Below, in pieces: positions 46,898 to 58,500 of a DNA stretch of 64,000 nt; position 1 is the stretch's first letter, and each line of letters opens with the position of its first letter. Below the pieces are notes generated by a model that searched no databases, was not told the DNA's origin, and saw nothing but the letters and a program-made list of their open reading frames with translations. The stretch is from Tricholoma matsutake (taxonomy: Eukaryota; Basidiomycota; Agaricomycetes; Agaricales; Tricholomataceae). A program made the translations under genes and the position numbers. The stretch is from positions 12,718,337 through 12,782,336 of the forward strand of contig AP026538.1 of the NCBI GenBank assembly GCA_026075535.2, given 5' to 3'.

Positions 46898-47051
46898 CCC
46901 CTAAGGCCCGAAAATCGCGAACGCACTGCCCAAGATAGGCAGGTACGGACTGGACGACGCTTCCCAAAGCTCCACAGAGTCCCTACACACCGTTCCAGAT
47001 AGTCTCGCCTTTATTACGCCACCATTTTCGCCAAATGCACCCCCTAGCGCT

Positions 47052-48155
47052 ATGGACGCATCAGAGTGCCTCGACACACTTGAAAGCAACGTTACTGGAA
47101 TACACGCGCAAATTGATTCGCTTAAATCTACGATCAAAAACTTTGTCAGAACACTTCAGACCAGCTCCACGACTAATATTTCCCCCATTACGACTCCAAG
47201 CGTGCCCAACAACGATGCATCACCAAACACGCCCAGATCAAACCGTCCCCCCCCTGCCAAATTTAATGGTGCGCCTGTGCAGGGATGTGCATTCATTAAC
47301 TCCTGTGAGTTGTATATCAGTCTCCAGTTGCATCAATTCATCGATGAAGCTGCAAAAATTTATTGGGCCTTCACATACATGAAATCTGAGCGTGCCTATC
47401 TCTACATGGACCGTATTCTGCGACAAACGAAAGAACTTGGTTCCCTACCTTTCTCCACTTGGGGTGACTTTCGAGCAGAGTTCGTACGCCACTTTTGTCC
47501 CCTCAATGAGCGCCACTGAGCAGTGACACGACTTGAGTCTTCCTCGTACCACCAGGCACGTCGATCCATGGACGATTATATCGATGAGTTTAAGGACTTG
47601 GTGGACATGGCAGGATATGGGGGTGGGCTACCAGTGGTGGTGAAGTTCCGACGAGGCCTCAACCGGGAGATTCAGGACCAGATTGCCCAGATGTTGGAAG
47701 GATGTCTGGCGGACGATGATATCTATGCTTGGTATGAAGCTGCTTCCCTCTGTGATGAGAACAGACTCACAAATGCAGCATTCAATGCTGCATTCCGGGC
47801 TCCAACTACCACTCCTACATCCCACATCTTCAATCAAACCCTTCCCCAATGCAACCCTATTCCCATCTGTCAAACTCCTGCACCAGCCGTCAATGTTCCG
47901 GTACCAATGGATGTCAATGCAGCCCGTAGCCACGCATGCAGGTTAAACCTCTGCTACCGCTGTGGGGAAACTGGACATATGGCTGGAGCATGCCCCCATC
48001 GTCAGGATATCTGCATGCTCACCCCCGAGTGGTGAGATGAACTCCTCCAGGACCTGTTGGCGCTTGTAGATGTTGAGGAAGCGAAGGGTCAGGTCGCAGA
48101 GGAGGTCAAATTAGAGGGTTTAGAGGAGCAGGATTTTTCTATTCACAGCGAGTGA
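47052..48155 (+). pseudogene. gag of gypsy B
   Basis: ATG 47052. N-terminal ESNVTGIHAQIDSLKSTI coiled-coil-like segment, capsid-like CELYISLQLHQFIDEAAKIY, RSMDDYIDEFKDLVDMAG, VKFRRGLNREIQDQIAQM, and a zinc knuckle CYRCGETGHMAGAC (CX2CX4HX4C, about 47950-47995). TGA at 47517-47519 and 48033-48035 interrupt it; both occur at the same places in copy A. It ends at TGA 48153-48155, overlapping the pol frame by a few bases, as in many chromoviruses. Confidence 0.88.
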
Positions 48156-51100
48156 ATCATACGCCCTCGTTGCCTGTCCATAACCACTTTGAAGTTTTGT
48201 CAGTTGAATCCCTGGAGAATGAATCTGATTTCATGACTATTCCCCTCTCTGAACCTTTGAAGTCGGGTGAAGACGTACCTGCCCCTCCCCTCTCTACCTC
48301 TACCTCATGCCCCAAAATTAAATCATGGGAGTGCAAACTACCACGCAAATATATTGTTGCATCCACTCCCTCTGCACACTCCTTGAACCTGGCGATCGAA
48401 CTACAGACTACTGACACTGGACAGATACTTGGTGTCTCTGCACTCCTAGACTCTGGTGCTACTGGTCTCTTCATTGACGCTGACCTCACATGACAACATT
48501 GCCTGAATACTCGCTTGCTCTCGCGTCCAATACCTGTTTATAATGTGGATGGATCCCCAAATGAAGCTGGTGCCATCTGAGAGGTTGTGGACCTGGTCCT
48601 CTGTTACAAAGATCATAGTGAGCGTACACTTTTTGCTGTCACTCAGTTAGGGAAGCAGAAGGTGATTTTGGGCTATCCGTGGCTTCGAGACCATAACCCA
48701 GATGTTAACTGGCATACTGGGGAGGTCACCATGAGCCGATGTCCATCCAGCTGTCGCACCTGTTTCACGGAAGCCAGACAAGAGCGCCACGGACAAAGGG
48801 CCTCGGTACGATGCACTCAGAAGTGTCGTGCTGGACCCCTACCTCTGCCTGATGTGGAGTTGGAGGGTGTTCCTGATCTGATACCAGACTCAGATGATGA
48901 TGAGGAGGAAGCAGAAGAAGTTGAGGAAGGGGATCGGATTTTCTACACTGCGATTCGTCCATCGCATGAGGTGTGTGCTACATCAAACATATCCCAGCGC
49001 CTTGCCAAGGCCTTCCACAAAAACAATACTGCTAAATCCTCTACTGACTCCTTACTCCCTCATCTTCATGAGTTCAAGGACGTGTTCTCCAAGGAATCAT
49101 TCAATTCTCTCCCTGCACGCAAGCTGTGGGATCATGCCATCGAACTCATCCCTGGTGCAACCCCTTCCTCCTGCAAGGTCTATCCTCTTTCTCCCGAGGA
49201 ACAGCAACAGCTCGACCAATTCATCGACAAACACCTAACCTCTGGATGTATTTGACCATCCAAATCGCCCATGGCCTCTCCCTTTTTCTTTGTCAAGAAG
49301 AAGGATGGCTCACTTCGTCCAGTTCAAGACTATAGAAGGCTCAACGACATCATGGTCAAAAATCGCTACCCGCTACCTCTCATCTCTGAACTTGTGAACC
49401 AACTCCGTGGAGCGCAATACTTCACCAAACTCGACGTCCGTTGGGGTTACAATAATGTGAGGATAGAGGAGGGAGATGAGTGGAAGGCAGCCTTTCGTAC
49501 CAACTGTGGTCTTTTTGAACTGCTTGTCATGTTCTTTGGCCTTACTAATAGTCCTGCCACCTTCCAGACCATGATGAATGACATCTTCCATGACCTCATC
49601 CTCGAGGGTGTCATCTGTATCTACCTCGATGATATCCTCATCTTCACTCGCACAGTGGAAGAGCATCATCGCATTACATGCCTCGTCTTGGACCGACTTC
49701 AACAGTACAAACTCTACCTTCACCAGGACAAGTGTGAGTTTGAGAAGACCAAGATCGAGTACCTTGGCCTGATTATCTTGGAGGGCCAGGTAGAGATGGA
49801 TCCGGTCAAGGTGAATGGGGTCACGGCATGGCCGACGCCCACAAACAAGAAAGAGGTGCAGTCCTTTTTAGGCTTCATCAATTTCTACCAGTGTTTTATC
49901 AAGGATTTCTCACATCACGCATGACCACTGTTTGACTTGACTGGCAAGGAGGCATGGTGGTGGGACAATGCACAGCAGGAGGCGTTTGAAAAGCTTAAAG
50001 AGATGGTCACTTCCACTCCCATCCTTACCTTTGCTGACGATTCACGCCCTTTTTGTGTAGAAGCCGACAGTTCTGACTTTGCGACGGGCACCGTGTTGTC
50101 TCAGCAGTCTCTGGAGGACCAGAAGTGGCATCCTGTTGCATTCTACTCCAAAAGCCTTAGTGCTGTGAAATGAAACTATGAGATCCATGACAAGGAGATG
50201 TTGGCAATAATGCGTGCGCTTGAGGAGTGGCGACACTTCCTCGAGGGTGCCCTACACAAGGTGGAAATTTGGATGGATCACAAGAATCTCGAGTACTTTA
50301 TGATGGCCAAGAAATTGAACCGTCGTCAAGCTTGTTGGTCCCTGTATCTATCCAGGTTCAACTTCTCCTTGCACCACTGTCCAGGTCGCAGCATGGGGAA
50401 GACTGATACCCTCTCCCGATGTGCAGATCATGGGGATGGTGGTGATGACAATCAAGACATTGTGTTGTTGCAGCCAAACCTGTTTATGATCTGGGCATTG
50501 GAAGGTATCGCACCCCAGGGCGAGGAGTGGGACATCCTACGTGACATCCATTGCGCAAACTGTAGTGGTTTATACAAGGATGTCATGGCCCGAGCTGTTA
50601 AGGAACTGAGGAAGGGATCTACCCTCTCCTTACATGCGGCAGAGTGGGCTGAAAAGGAGGACTTGTTGTATTTCCAGGATTGCATCTATGTACCCAACGA
50701 CCCAGACCTTTGTCAACGTATCATATCCCAACACCACAACTCACGGATTGCTGGTCACCCTGGATGCTGGAAGACCTTGGAGCTCACCTCACGGAATTAT
50801 TGGTGGCCGCAGATGTCATGGCTCATTGGTCAGTATTGTCGTACTTGTGACCTTTGCTTACACACCAAGATTCCTCGTCGCAAATCCATTGGTGAGCTAC
50901 ACCCTCTCCCTGTCCCAGAAAGTCGTTGGGATGTTGTCAGTGTCAACTTTGTGGTGGAGTTGCCAGAGTCGAATGGGTTTGATGTGGTGATGTGCACAGT
51001 TGATTCTGCAGGGAAACGTGCTCACTTCATTCCCACTCACACCACTGTCAGTGCCCTGGGTCCTGCCCGCCTCTATCTTCACCATGTCTGGAAATTACAT

Positions 51101-52014
51101 GGACTCCCTGGCACCTTCCTTTCCGACCATGGCCCTCAGTTTGTAGCAGAGTTCACTCGTGAGCTGTACCGACTTCTGGGTATCAAACTCCTCGCTTCGA
51201 CCACTTATCACCCACAAACTGATGGCCAGACCAAATGAGTCAACCAGGAGTTGGAGCAGTACATCCATGTCTTTGTCAATGAACACCAGGACGATTGGGA
51301 CGATCTCCTTCCCCTGGCCGAGTTCGGATACAACAATCATGTCCATGCTTCCACTCAACAAACCCTCTTCTTCTTGGACACTGGATGGCATCCACGCATG
51401 GGATTCAAACCTCCCCAAGCCCCCTCACATATTGAGACAGTGAATGAGTTCATGGAATGCATGAGGGACAGTTTGGAGGAAGCGAAGGTGGCCTTGGTGA
51501 AGGCAAAGGATGACATGGCACGTTTCTACAATCAATGCCACTCTCCAACGCCGCAGTACAAGGTTGGTGATCGAGTTTATCTTGACTCCAGTGACATCTC
51601 CACTACCCGTCCGTCCAAAAAACTCTCCCATTGCTTTCTGGGACCTTTCCCCATTGTCAAGTGCATTGGAATGCATGCCTATTGTCTACGCCTCCCAGCC
51701 TCCATGTCTATACTTCACCCAGTCTTCCACGTCGTGAAACTCCTTCCAGCTCCCTCAGATCCTTTTCCAGGACGCCATTCACAACCACCACCGCGTCAAT
51801 CTTGGACAGCCAGTTACGTCAAGGGAAGCTCCAGTATTTGGTACACTGGAAGGGTTATGGGTATGAGGAGAACTCATGGGTCGAGGAGTCCGATGTGAAC
51901 GCCCCTCGGTTGGTCAAGGAGTTCCACCAACGGCACACTGCTGCACCACATCACATTCAAGTCAGTGACTTTGGTCATATGCAATTTCGAATGCATCAGG
52001 GCAATGCATCTTAG
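48152..52014 (+). pseudogene. pol of gypsy B (protease, RT, RNase H, integrase, chromodomain)
   Basis: Protease ALLDSGATGLFIDA (48444-48480); [40 protein letters not shown] and YLDDIL (49622-49633); RNase H region around VEADSSDFATGTVLSQ and NYEIHDKEMLAIMRALEEWR; integrase zinc finger H-H-C-C (about 50735-50860), then SVNFVVELPESNGFDVV (the first catalytic Asp is Asn here but Asp in copy A), FLSDHGPQFVAEF and YHPQTDGQTK (Glu expected last). The chromodomain LQYLVHWKGYGYEENSWVEE (about 51832-51895) lies after a deletion and frame change. TGA at 49253, 49922, 50171 and 51236. Confidence 0.9.
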
Positions 52015-52025
52015 AGGGGGGGTGA

Positions 52026-52448
52026 TGTAAGGGGACTAGAGGGTGTCCCACGTGTTTCTCCTATTTTTTATGTTCATCCTATATTTTTTCTCGCCTTGTT
52101 TCCTTCTATTCTTCATTTTCTATGATTTTTCCCTTATTTTATTACTAATTTCCCTTTCTATCACATTTGTGCATGTTGACAGTTTTATATTTAGAGACGG
52201 AGTACCCTTCCGACATCTACCCCTTGGTATTACGTCATGTGGCGGCCTTGATCAGCCTATCTCCACCTTTTCTATTTTTAGTTATTATTTGATTTTTGCA
52301 GTTTTCACATATACTGGGCACTGGCAAAGGGATCTTTAGAGTTTTCTCTTCAGATTTCCCTTTGCTAGGTGTGCCCCCAATCCCTGTATTATGTAGCATA
52401 ATTTTAACTTTGGATTTCCCTTTGCTAGAGGCTGAGGTTGCCCTTATA
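52026..52448 (+). repeat. 3' LTR of gypsy B
   Basis: Preceded by the polypurine tract AGAGGGGGGGTGA. Differs from the 5' LTR by transitions such as ACG/ATG, TCGT/TCAT, ATG/ACG, CCG/CCA and TCGG/TTGG. Confidence 0.93.
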
Positions 52449-52453
52449 GTGTC

Positions 52454-53253
52454 ATCATGAGTGCCATTAAAGGCAGCGACAAGATTCACCAGATCCACAG
52501 CCCACATTTTGTACTCAAAATCTGGATCTCCTACAATTGCACTATTCCCACTGCCTGGCAGGACAAAACATCTGTTCACCCCTAACCTCCTCAACACATC
52601 TTCAGCTGGTTCAAGCAATGTGGCCAGTGCATGGAAATGGATCTTTGGTTCATTCTCAACAATGGTGTTCCATGTCTGACCATTAATGTGAAAAGGGGTG
52701 GTGGGAAGTAAATGTGCATGAGTGGTTGCTAAGATGGCTTGGTGAATGTCATTCTGAAAGGAGGTCCAAGGCATGAGGGTCTGAAGATCTGTGCTAGGAT
52801 GTTTCTGTGGACCAGATTTAGCAGCACTATGGATACCAGATGCATCGAGAACTGTGTCTCCATAATCTGGAAAAGGGAGATCTTGGAGGCTCATTTGCAT
52901 TGTGTGGAGGGGGTGGTGTCACAAATTTGAGAAGCAAGCGTGATGTAACAGTCATGAGGCACAGCCCCAAACAATTTTGCTTCATCACCTTCCACAACCT
53001 TCAATTCTCCATTATCCTCCATATTTTATACACTAACACATGCTGCTCACAGACCCAGGATGTGTGGGACATGTACCTTACCACTGTTTCCACACCCAAT
53101 CACTATCCAATCACTTGTCTCCCACAGTTCAAATTCTGCCTGTTCCAGCTGATACTGTTGATCAAGGTGTTTGGTACAGCAAGATGTCTGTAATCTATCC
53201 AACTATTACAACATCCATAACATATGTTCCACTACTAGTCTCCCAGGATCTGA
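52454..53253 (-). other. kinase-like gene 5' part and intergenic spacer
   Basis: 52454-52900 is the first part of the kinase-like gene (see that entry). 52901-53253 separates it from the DUF6534-type gene on the same strand. The spacer shows no further gene and should hold the promoter of the kinase-like gene. Confidence 0.5.
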
Positions 53254-54620
53254 TTACTTGTGGCAGTGGAGTAAGGAAGGAGTGGTTGGGAGACTGGAAC
53301 CCATGGTGAACCCCTCAATTTGGGTTCCATTTTGACCTCCTGATATTTTGAGACGATGATTGAAATTAACCATCATTGCATTTGAATAAACCTTTCCAAG
53401 AATAATGGAAGGTAAAGGTTCTAGATAATGTGTGAATGAAGAGATGTCTGATTGGGATGGGATATATAAGACCTGAAGTATGAGAAAGGCTGGAGCTATA
53501 TGCACTGTAATGAGCATTAGTCATCAGTTTTGGTTGTAGGAAAACATGTGGAGCTCATGACATACTGGTGACTGTGCCAGTCTCCACTGCCAAACAAACA
53601 AGTTTTACCAAAAGTGTATGGGTATTTTTCCAACCAGTGTCATTGTGCAACAACTGTATGTTGGATTATATATATATATGTATATGCCATGGAATTTTTG
53701 ATAGTGGACACATACAAAGTAAGTTATGGCAATAGCAATGACTCGGTCACAGGCAATGGTAAAGCAGGCCCAAGTAATCTACAGGCAAAACACTTGTAAG
53801 GCCCTCAGGAAATCATGCAAGAGACCTATGGCAAGGTAGATTGGATCTGTCCAATATGGGAAGGCAGGTCCAGCAATAGTACATGCACCAATGATTCCTA
53901 GAACAAATTATACAAGAGCCAACTGATAATGTTGAGAAATCTTTACAGTTGTGGTTATAAAGAAAATCATACAAAAACAATGATGATCATGATTGCCAAT
54001 GAGTGTGCAAGAATTGAGAGACTATATGCATAAAATGTTTGAACAACAAATGTAACTGTTGTTGAGGCCATAAGTCACTCAGCTCAGTATTTGTTCAACA
54101 AAGCATACCAATTCCTCCTAATAGGGGTATTGCAATCCACAGAGTGGTATCATCTGGCCATAAGGAAGGGACAGAGTAGAAGTCATACAGAAAGATGCCA
54201 CTTTGCAGCAGAAGCATTGTCTGCACAGTCTCTATCATGAATACACTGTACACCAGAACTTTGTTCAAAGTCCTGTCCTCTAGGAATGCCAGGTAATACA
54301 GATCTTGACAAGTTCCCATCAGAAATGGAGGATTTGGTGCTATGATCAAACATGGTGCCTTCACTCACAAACTTGAGCACAGAGGGCCCCATAGAGAGCC
54401 GAGTTGAGCAGGAAACCAAGAACCTGTAACTTCACTTCACAATTGATGGCAATCCTCAAAATTCAACAACTAACAAAAGGGATATAGATACTGCAAGGTG
54501 CATTAACTTTCCCATATAAGTATAATCACAAAGAAGCTCACACTGTGAAGGGCCTTGGGTCCCAGCCCAAAGATATTGAGATCCACATGGTTTTGAAGTT
54601 GATAATTTTCTGATTCTGAA
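53254..54620 (-). pseudogene. DUF6534-type seven-helix membrane protein gene, six introns, two nonsense codons
   Basis: Minus-strand exons that join in frame: first exon ending at 54542 (VDLNIFGLGPKALHS), 54423-54369 (VLGFLLNSALYGALCAQV), 54303-54109 (YLYYLAFLEDRTLNKVLVYS, VFMIETVQTMLLLQSGIF), 54055-53973 (VTFVVQTFYAYSLSIL), 53922-53716 (GIIGACTIAGP, ITWACFTIACDRVIAIAITY), 53653-53566 (GWKNTHTLLVKLVCLAVETG), 53504-53254 (LPSIILGKVYSNAMMVNFNH), stop TAA 53254-53256. Introns are 53-118 bp with GTATG or GTGAG donors. This helix order is that of the basidiomycete DUF6534 family (membrane, function unknown). TAA in LALV-stop-FVLG and TAG before ITWACF both fit C-to-T changes of Gln codons. No ATG was found for exon 1, so the 5' limit is approximate. 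Confidence 0.8.
53661..53688. repeat. short TA microsatellite in an intron
   Basis: TTATATATATATATGTATATG within the intron 53654-53715 of the DUF6534-type gene. Confidence 0.8.
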
Positions 54621-55959
54621 GAGCAGGTTGGTGGAGGCTGGAAGAAATGGCTTGAGGGGAATAAACAGATTGGAAGGGGGGAAAGAGGCAACAATTCTGG
54701 ATGTGATAGGCACTCAGAAACTTCAAAGCTGGTGTGTAAACACAAAAAAGTACTCTGAAACTGATTCCTGTACTAATTTAACTTTGATTGATGTGAACTC
54801 CAAGTTCAGTTAATATCAATTTTCATTCAAAAAAGCTCCAATGTCCAGGTCCTGCCACATTAATCAGCGCTCACTAAAGAGGGTCACAGGTGACTTTCTA
54901 TAAGCTTCGAGAATAAAACATGCACTCCATCTTGATCCAAATGCAACACTGCTTTAATCAGATCAGCAATGAGGTAATCACATGAACAGCATGAGGGAGG
55001 AGAGCGGCGATAATGGAAGATGATGACAATGATGGCAAAGTACTTCAGCACCAAACACCAATGATAAGGCATAACACGGTGGTGGCAAGAACATGAAAGG
55101 AGAGGAGACAGACAGGTCAGATCAGACAATGGAAGTTAGAATTGTGTATATGTGAGAATCACGATGACATTCAAATCCTGGGAGATGGCAGGAACAATTT
55201 GAACGTCGTATGATTCAAAACAACATAAGATGGAAGCTAGCATACAATCATGCAACAAAACCATAATTGATTCAAAATCTCACCATCAACCTGCACTGCA
55301 CCTCACTCAATATCTGTGGCACTGCAGATGGACTAAATAAAGAAAATATAAGCTCATGATCGGTCTGCAAGATTTCTATCCCAAGAAAGGCTAGGCAGTC
55401 ATCTGGTTCATGGATAGAAGAATGATGTCCTACCACAGCACTGAAGACTGATCATGTTTCCCCTTTGGTACAAACAGTGTAGATGGGTAGGTAGAACAGG
55501 AATGCAGACAGCAACAACTTGGATGAGAGATCCACCTGTTCCCAAATGTCAAACAACAGTAACACCTGTTGGCACATGGAAGGTCTTCATTGGTGGATGC
55601 ATGCTTGTATGGAGCATCAGATTGGATGATGAACAGTTTTACAAGCAGCCTGACATGACTCTCAGTCGAAGCGATAAACATGTCACACGTTGACTCATGC
55701 CACAGCGACTACAAACATGCAACTGTCTTTCTTTGCCTACACTACAAGTCCAAATGGAGTGCATCACTTACAGCTTATATCTGCAACCCCATTGTGATCT
55801 CATGAATCTCAGTCAAGTTTTGGTCAAATAACTCTCAAATTTCAAAGTAAGGCCCCCATTGTTAGGGGGTGGCAGGTAATAAGTAGAAAAAAACCACCAT
55901 CTTGCCCAGGCGCACAGGCACTTGTATTCATACATAAGTTAGACCCCGCAATCCCTCCT
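54621..55959. other. gene-poor stretch
   Basis: No recognised product. Short frames (minus 54884-55129, plus 55454-55693) have no motif support. The left part may contain the promoter and first coding bases of the DUF6534-type gene. Confidence 0.3.
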
Positions 55960-56900
55960 GAGAGCAGGGACTCACAGGGGCAGGGCGGCTTGATCCTCCA
56001 TCATTGTCGTCCCTCCCTCCCTCCCCACCTCCCGTCTTTTCCGTTCCCCGCCCATTGTTGTTGTCCGTGTCATTGTTGTTCTCGCCATTAGCAGCCACGA
56101 TCTCCATTGCAAGCAGTTGCTTGCAATGGTGGTGGGTGTCTTCTGTTGTCTCTTCCTGTTAGTCCACCTTCCACCCTGCGAGCAGTGGCTCGCAGCAATA
56201 TTGGTAGCATCTCCTCAGTCCCCTGTTTCCCGATCTCCCCCATCATCGTCATTCCACCCACTGAGCAGTCGCTCGTGAGGCTGGGGGTGGATGTAGGCTG
56301 CCCCATCATTGTGGCATCATGTGGCATTGTCATCTAGGGGTAGAAGCGGCTCATACCACCCAATCCACCCTATGAGCAGCTGCTTGTAAGGCTGGAGGCG
56401 ACTGGGGTGCCAGCTTCTGATGCCATTGCTCCAGCCCTCACCATTGGCCAGCATGCACCAGCATTCCTCCCTACGAGCAGGTGCTCATAGTGAAGAGGTC
56501 TGGTGCCTGGTGGGTAGGGGGTTGGGGTGCCAGGTGGTGTTAGGCAGTTAGCAAGAGGGGGTTGCCTGGGCTGGCAGGTGCATACCTTGCACTTCACGGG
56601 CCTCCCTGTGCCTCCCTGTGAGCAGGGGCTCACAGCGGTGGTGCAGGGGTGGGGTTGGCGGTGTCATGCATCATTGTAGATAATGATCCATAACCTAAAA
56701 ATAATGGGAAAGTAGCTGAAAAAGAAGGAAAAGAACAATGAAAATATTTAATTTACTGGTGTGTACTCTTGCAGCCATGCAGTTCATTGTTTGCTGTTGA
56801 TGGCGAGGCATGGGAGCGGCATTGGTGGCCATTGATGGAAGTGAGAGGTTGGGTTGGAGGGAGAGGTGGTGGTGTCAATGGTGGTTGTCATTTTATGGTT
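55960..56900 (+). repeat. R2 module copy f, quasi-tandem palindrome array
   Basis: Seven variants of the palindrome, at about 55960 (GAGAGCAGGGACTC), 56109 (GCAAGCAGTTGCTTGC), 56178 (GCGAGCAGTGGCTCGC), 56262, 56371 (GAGCAGCTGCTT), 56475 (GAGCAGGTGCTC) and 56618 (GTGAGCAGGGGCTCAC), spaced 70-150 bp apart. The two arms often change together so that pairing is kept. Followed by CATAACCTAAAAATAATGG and an A-rich tract as in copies c-e, but no GGGCCCAAA hairpin remains. Confidence 0.7.
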
Positions 56901-57164
56901 TCCACAGTGGCTTTCAGGCTTACATTTTGGTGAAGAAAGTATATATATATAATATCAGAAGATGACTGTCAAGTAAAGATATAGTTTCTGAGATGTTGCA
57001 CTGAGAAATAACAATATGCAAGCCAGAATTACGTGTCCGAGGTACGAGGACTCATCTTTATAACCCGATGAACATGCCATCAAAATACAGGTTTAAGTGC
57101 AGTGCCAAATAAGCTTTCTTTTGAACGTCAGCCCCTACCAATCTTTAAAGTCAGTGGGTTCTTC
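56901..57164. other. spacer
   Basis: AT-rich, with a short TA run at 56941-56951; nothing else seen. Confidence 0.35.
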
Positions 57165-57375
57165 CAACATGCAGATTTTGGATCAAAATGGAAAGTAAGT
57201 CTCACGGTTCATTTTGAACATTCAGCTTGATCACACAACCTGTACCACAGTCCACCACTTCCATCTATAACCACCTCTACTCCACCTACACCCAGTACCA
57301 CCACTCCCATGCCCCACTCCCACAGCAGCAAGAACCGGTGCTGGCTGCAAACAAGTCATTTTGGATGCAATGTGA

Positions 57376-57402
57376 GCCCAAACAATGCAACCGTCATTTG
57401 GG
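57376..57402. repeat. R2 hairpin 7 (decayed)
   Basis: GCCCAAACAATG...GTCATTTGGGC. Both CpGs of the intact hairpin are lost on the same side of the change (G-to-A). Followed by TAGATATGTTTTTTG as in hairpin 1. Confidence 0.8.
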
Positions 57403-58500
57403 CCCTAGATATGTTTTTTGTTTTTGTTTTTTTGCTTGTGTTTATCAACTAACTAAATGTTTTTCTTTATTTTTTGGGATCTAAACTACTAGTGATGACA
57501 GACCCAGACATGAGATGCACCATGACCCCAGATGCTGGACTAACTCCCTCCTCCCCATCCAAATGGGGTGTGAGGCTGTTGACACGGGCTATGAGGGTGC
57601 AGAGGGATGCTGGGAGACCCCAGAAGGGGATACCTGCCCAGTAGGCACCTAGCAACCCCTATACATGCACCATGTCACACTGACCCCTCAAACCCTCTCA
57701 AAGAGAGTTCCACAACAATGCCAAACACCACCCATCCCCACCACTGCAAGCACCTGCTTTCAGGTTGGGTAGGGCAAGTGGACGATGGTAGGCACCAATG
57801 ACAATGAGGAATGAGCACCAGGGCCCCACCACGATGATGAACAACCCCAGGACCCCACAACAATGATGAGGCAATGACCCCAGGATGCCCAATGACGACC
57901 CCGGCACTGGCACCAGCACCAACACACCAAACAATGCCCTGCAGGCCCCAGCACTACCCACCCAAGGCACCGGGTTCCGAATGACACACCACCCGTTTCC
58001 AGGCCCATGAGCAACTGCTCATGGGGTGGATTGCAGGTGGCATACTGGCTATGAGGGGAATGACAAACAGAGCCAAGATGACACTCACTGCACCTGCAAG
58101 CACGACCACAGCAGCATCCTGACCCACCACCGTAAATGACTGCTGGGAATGGAGTGGGGACAACAACAACAATGACAACCATGACCACAACTATGACGGG
58201 AACAGCAAGGCGGGCAGGGTCCACAGGGATGACACAAGACAAGAGGGAAACAAAGGGGAGTGGGAACGAGGCCCAGGAGATGTCGAGATCTCCTGGGCCA
58301 TAAGTAAGTTTTTTTTTCTTTTTCTTTTTGTCCCTGCGACAGATGACTGGCGATGACAGTGCCCAGCACCACCCCCAGATGATGATGCCCATGGCACCAG
58401 GCCCCTCCGCTACGAGCAACTGCTCATAGGGGGCAAGGCTGGTGCGTATGAGCCAACGGCAGCGGGGAAGGGGAGCGATGCCAAGAAACAACATGATGAA

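Larger units (their letters stand above)
46463..52448 (+). mobile_element. Ty3/gypsy chromovirus, copy B (5986 bp, complete structure)
   Basis: Two 423-bp LTRs (46463-46885, 52026-52448) and the 5-bp duplication GTGTC (46458-46462, 52449-52453). It lies in the kinase-like gene in opposite orientation. The LTRs differ at about seven positions, all transitions, five of them at CpG, so the insertion is fairly recent and already mutated by a CpG-directed process. Gag and pol are complete in layout but carry several TGA stops, so it cannot move by itself. Confidence 0.95.
45602..52900 (-). pseudogene. kinase-like host gene split by gypsy B
   Basis: Reads leftward from ATG 52900-52898. 52900-52449 encodes MQMSLQDLPFPDYGDTV, LEPAEDVLRRLGVNRCFVLP and VDLVNLVAAFNGTHDD. 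The frame then continues, after removal of gypsy B and one copy of GTGTC, at 46457 with LSQQSLHALEQTYGYMTFNN, SMLKALVSMVLLAEDDWFY and GAYQCLAVDFRLCH, to KVVDALCYPNAASSLDDEAR and the kinase-like core LQHIHNAGYIHGDIVHRNF and FLVDLERCQPSG. HGDIxxRNF and DLE correspond to the catalytic loop and metal-binding motif of the protein kinase fold, with DLE in place of DFG. The joined frame is 436 codons without introns, ending at TAG 45602-45604. One TGA at 46004-46006 probably replaced CGA. I recognise the family as an Agaricomycete kinase-like orphan group. Confidence 0.8.

Noticed and set aside
55960..56640. CRISPR-like spacing of palindromes
   Set aside because: Introns and fungal gene families show a eukaryotic genome; the units are degenerate, unevenly spaced and part of a larger module.
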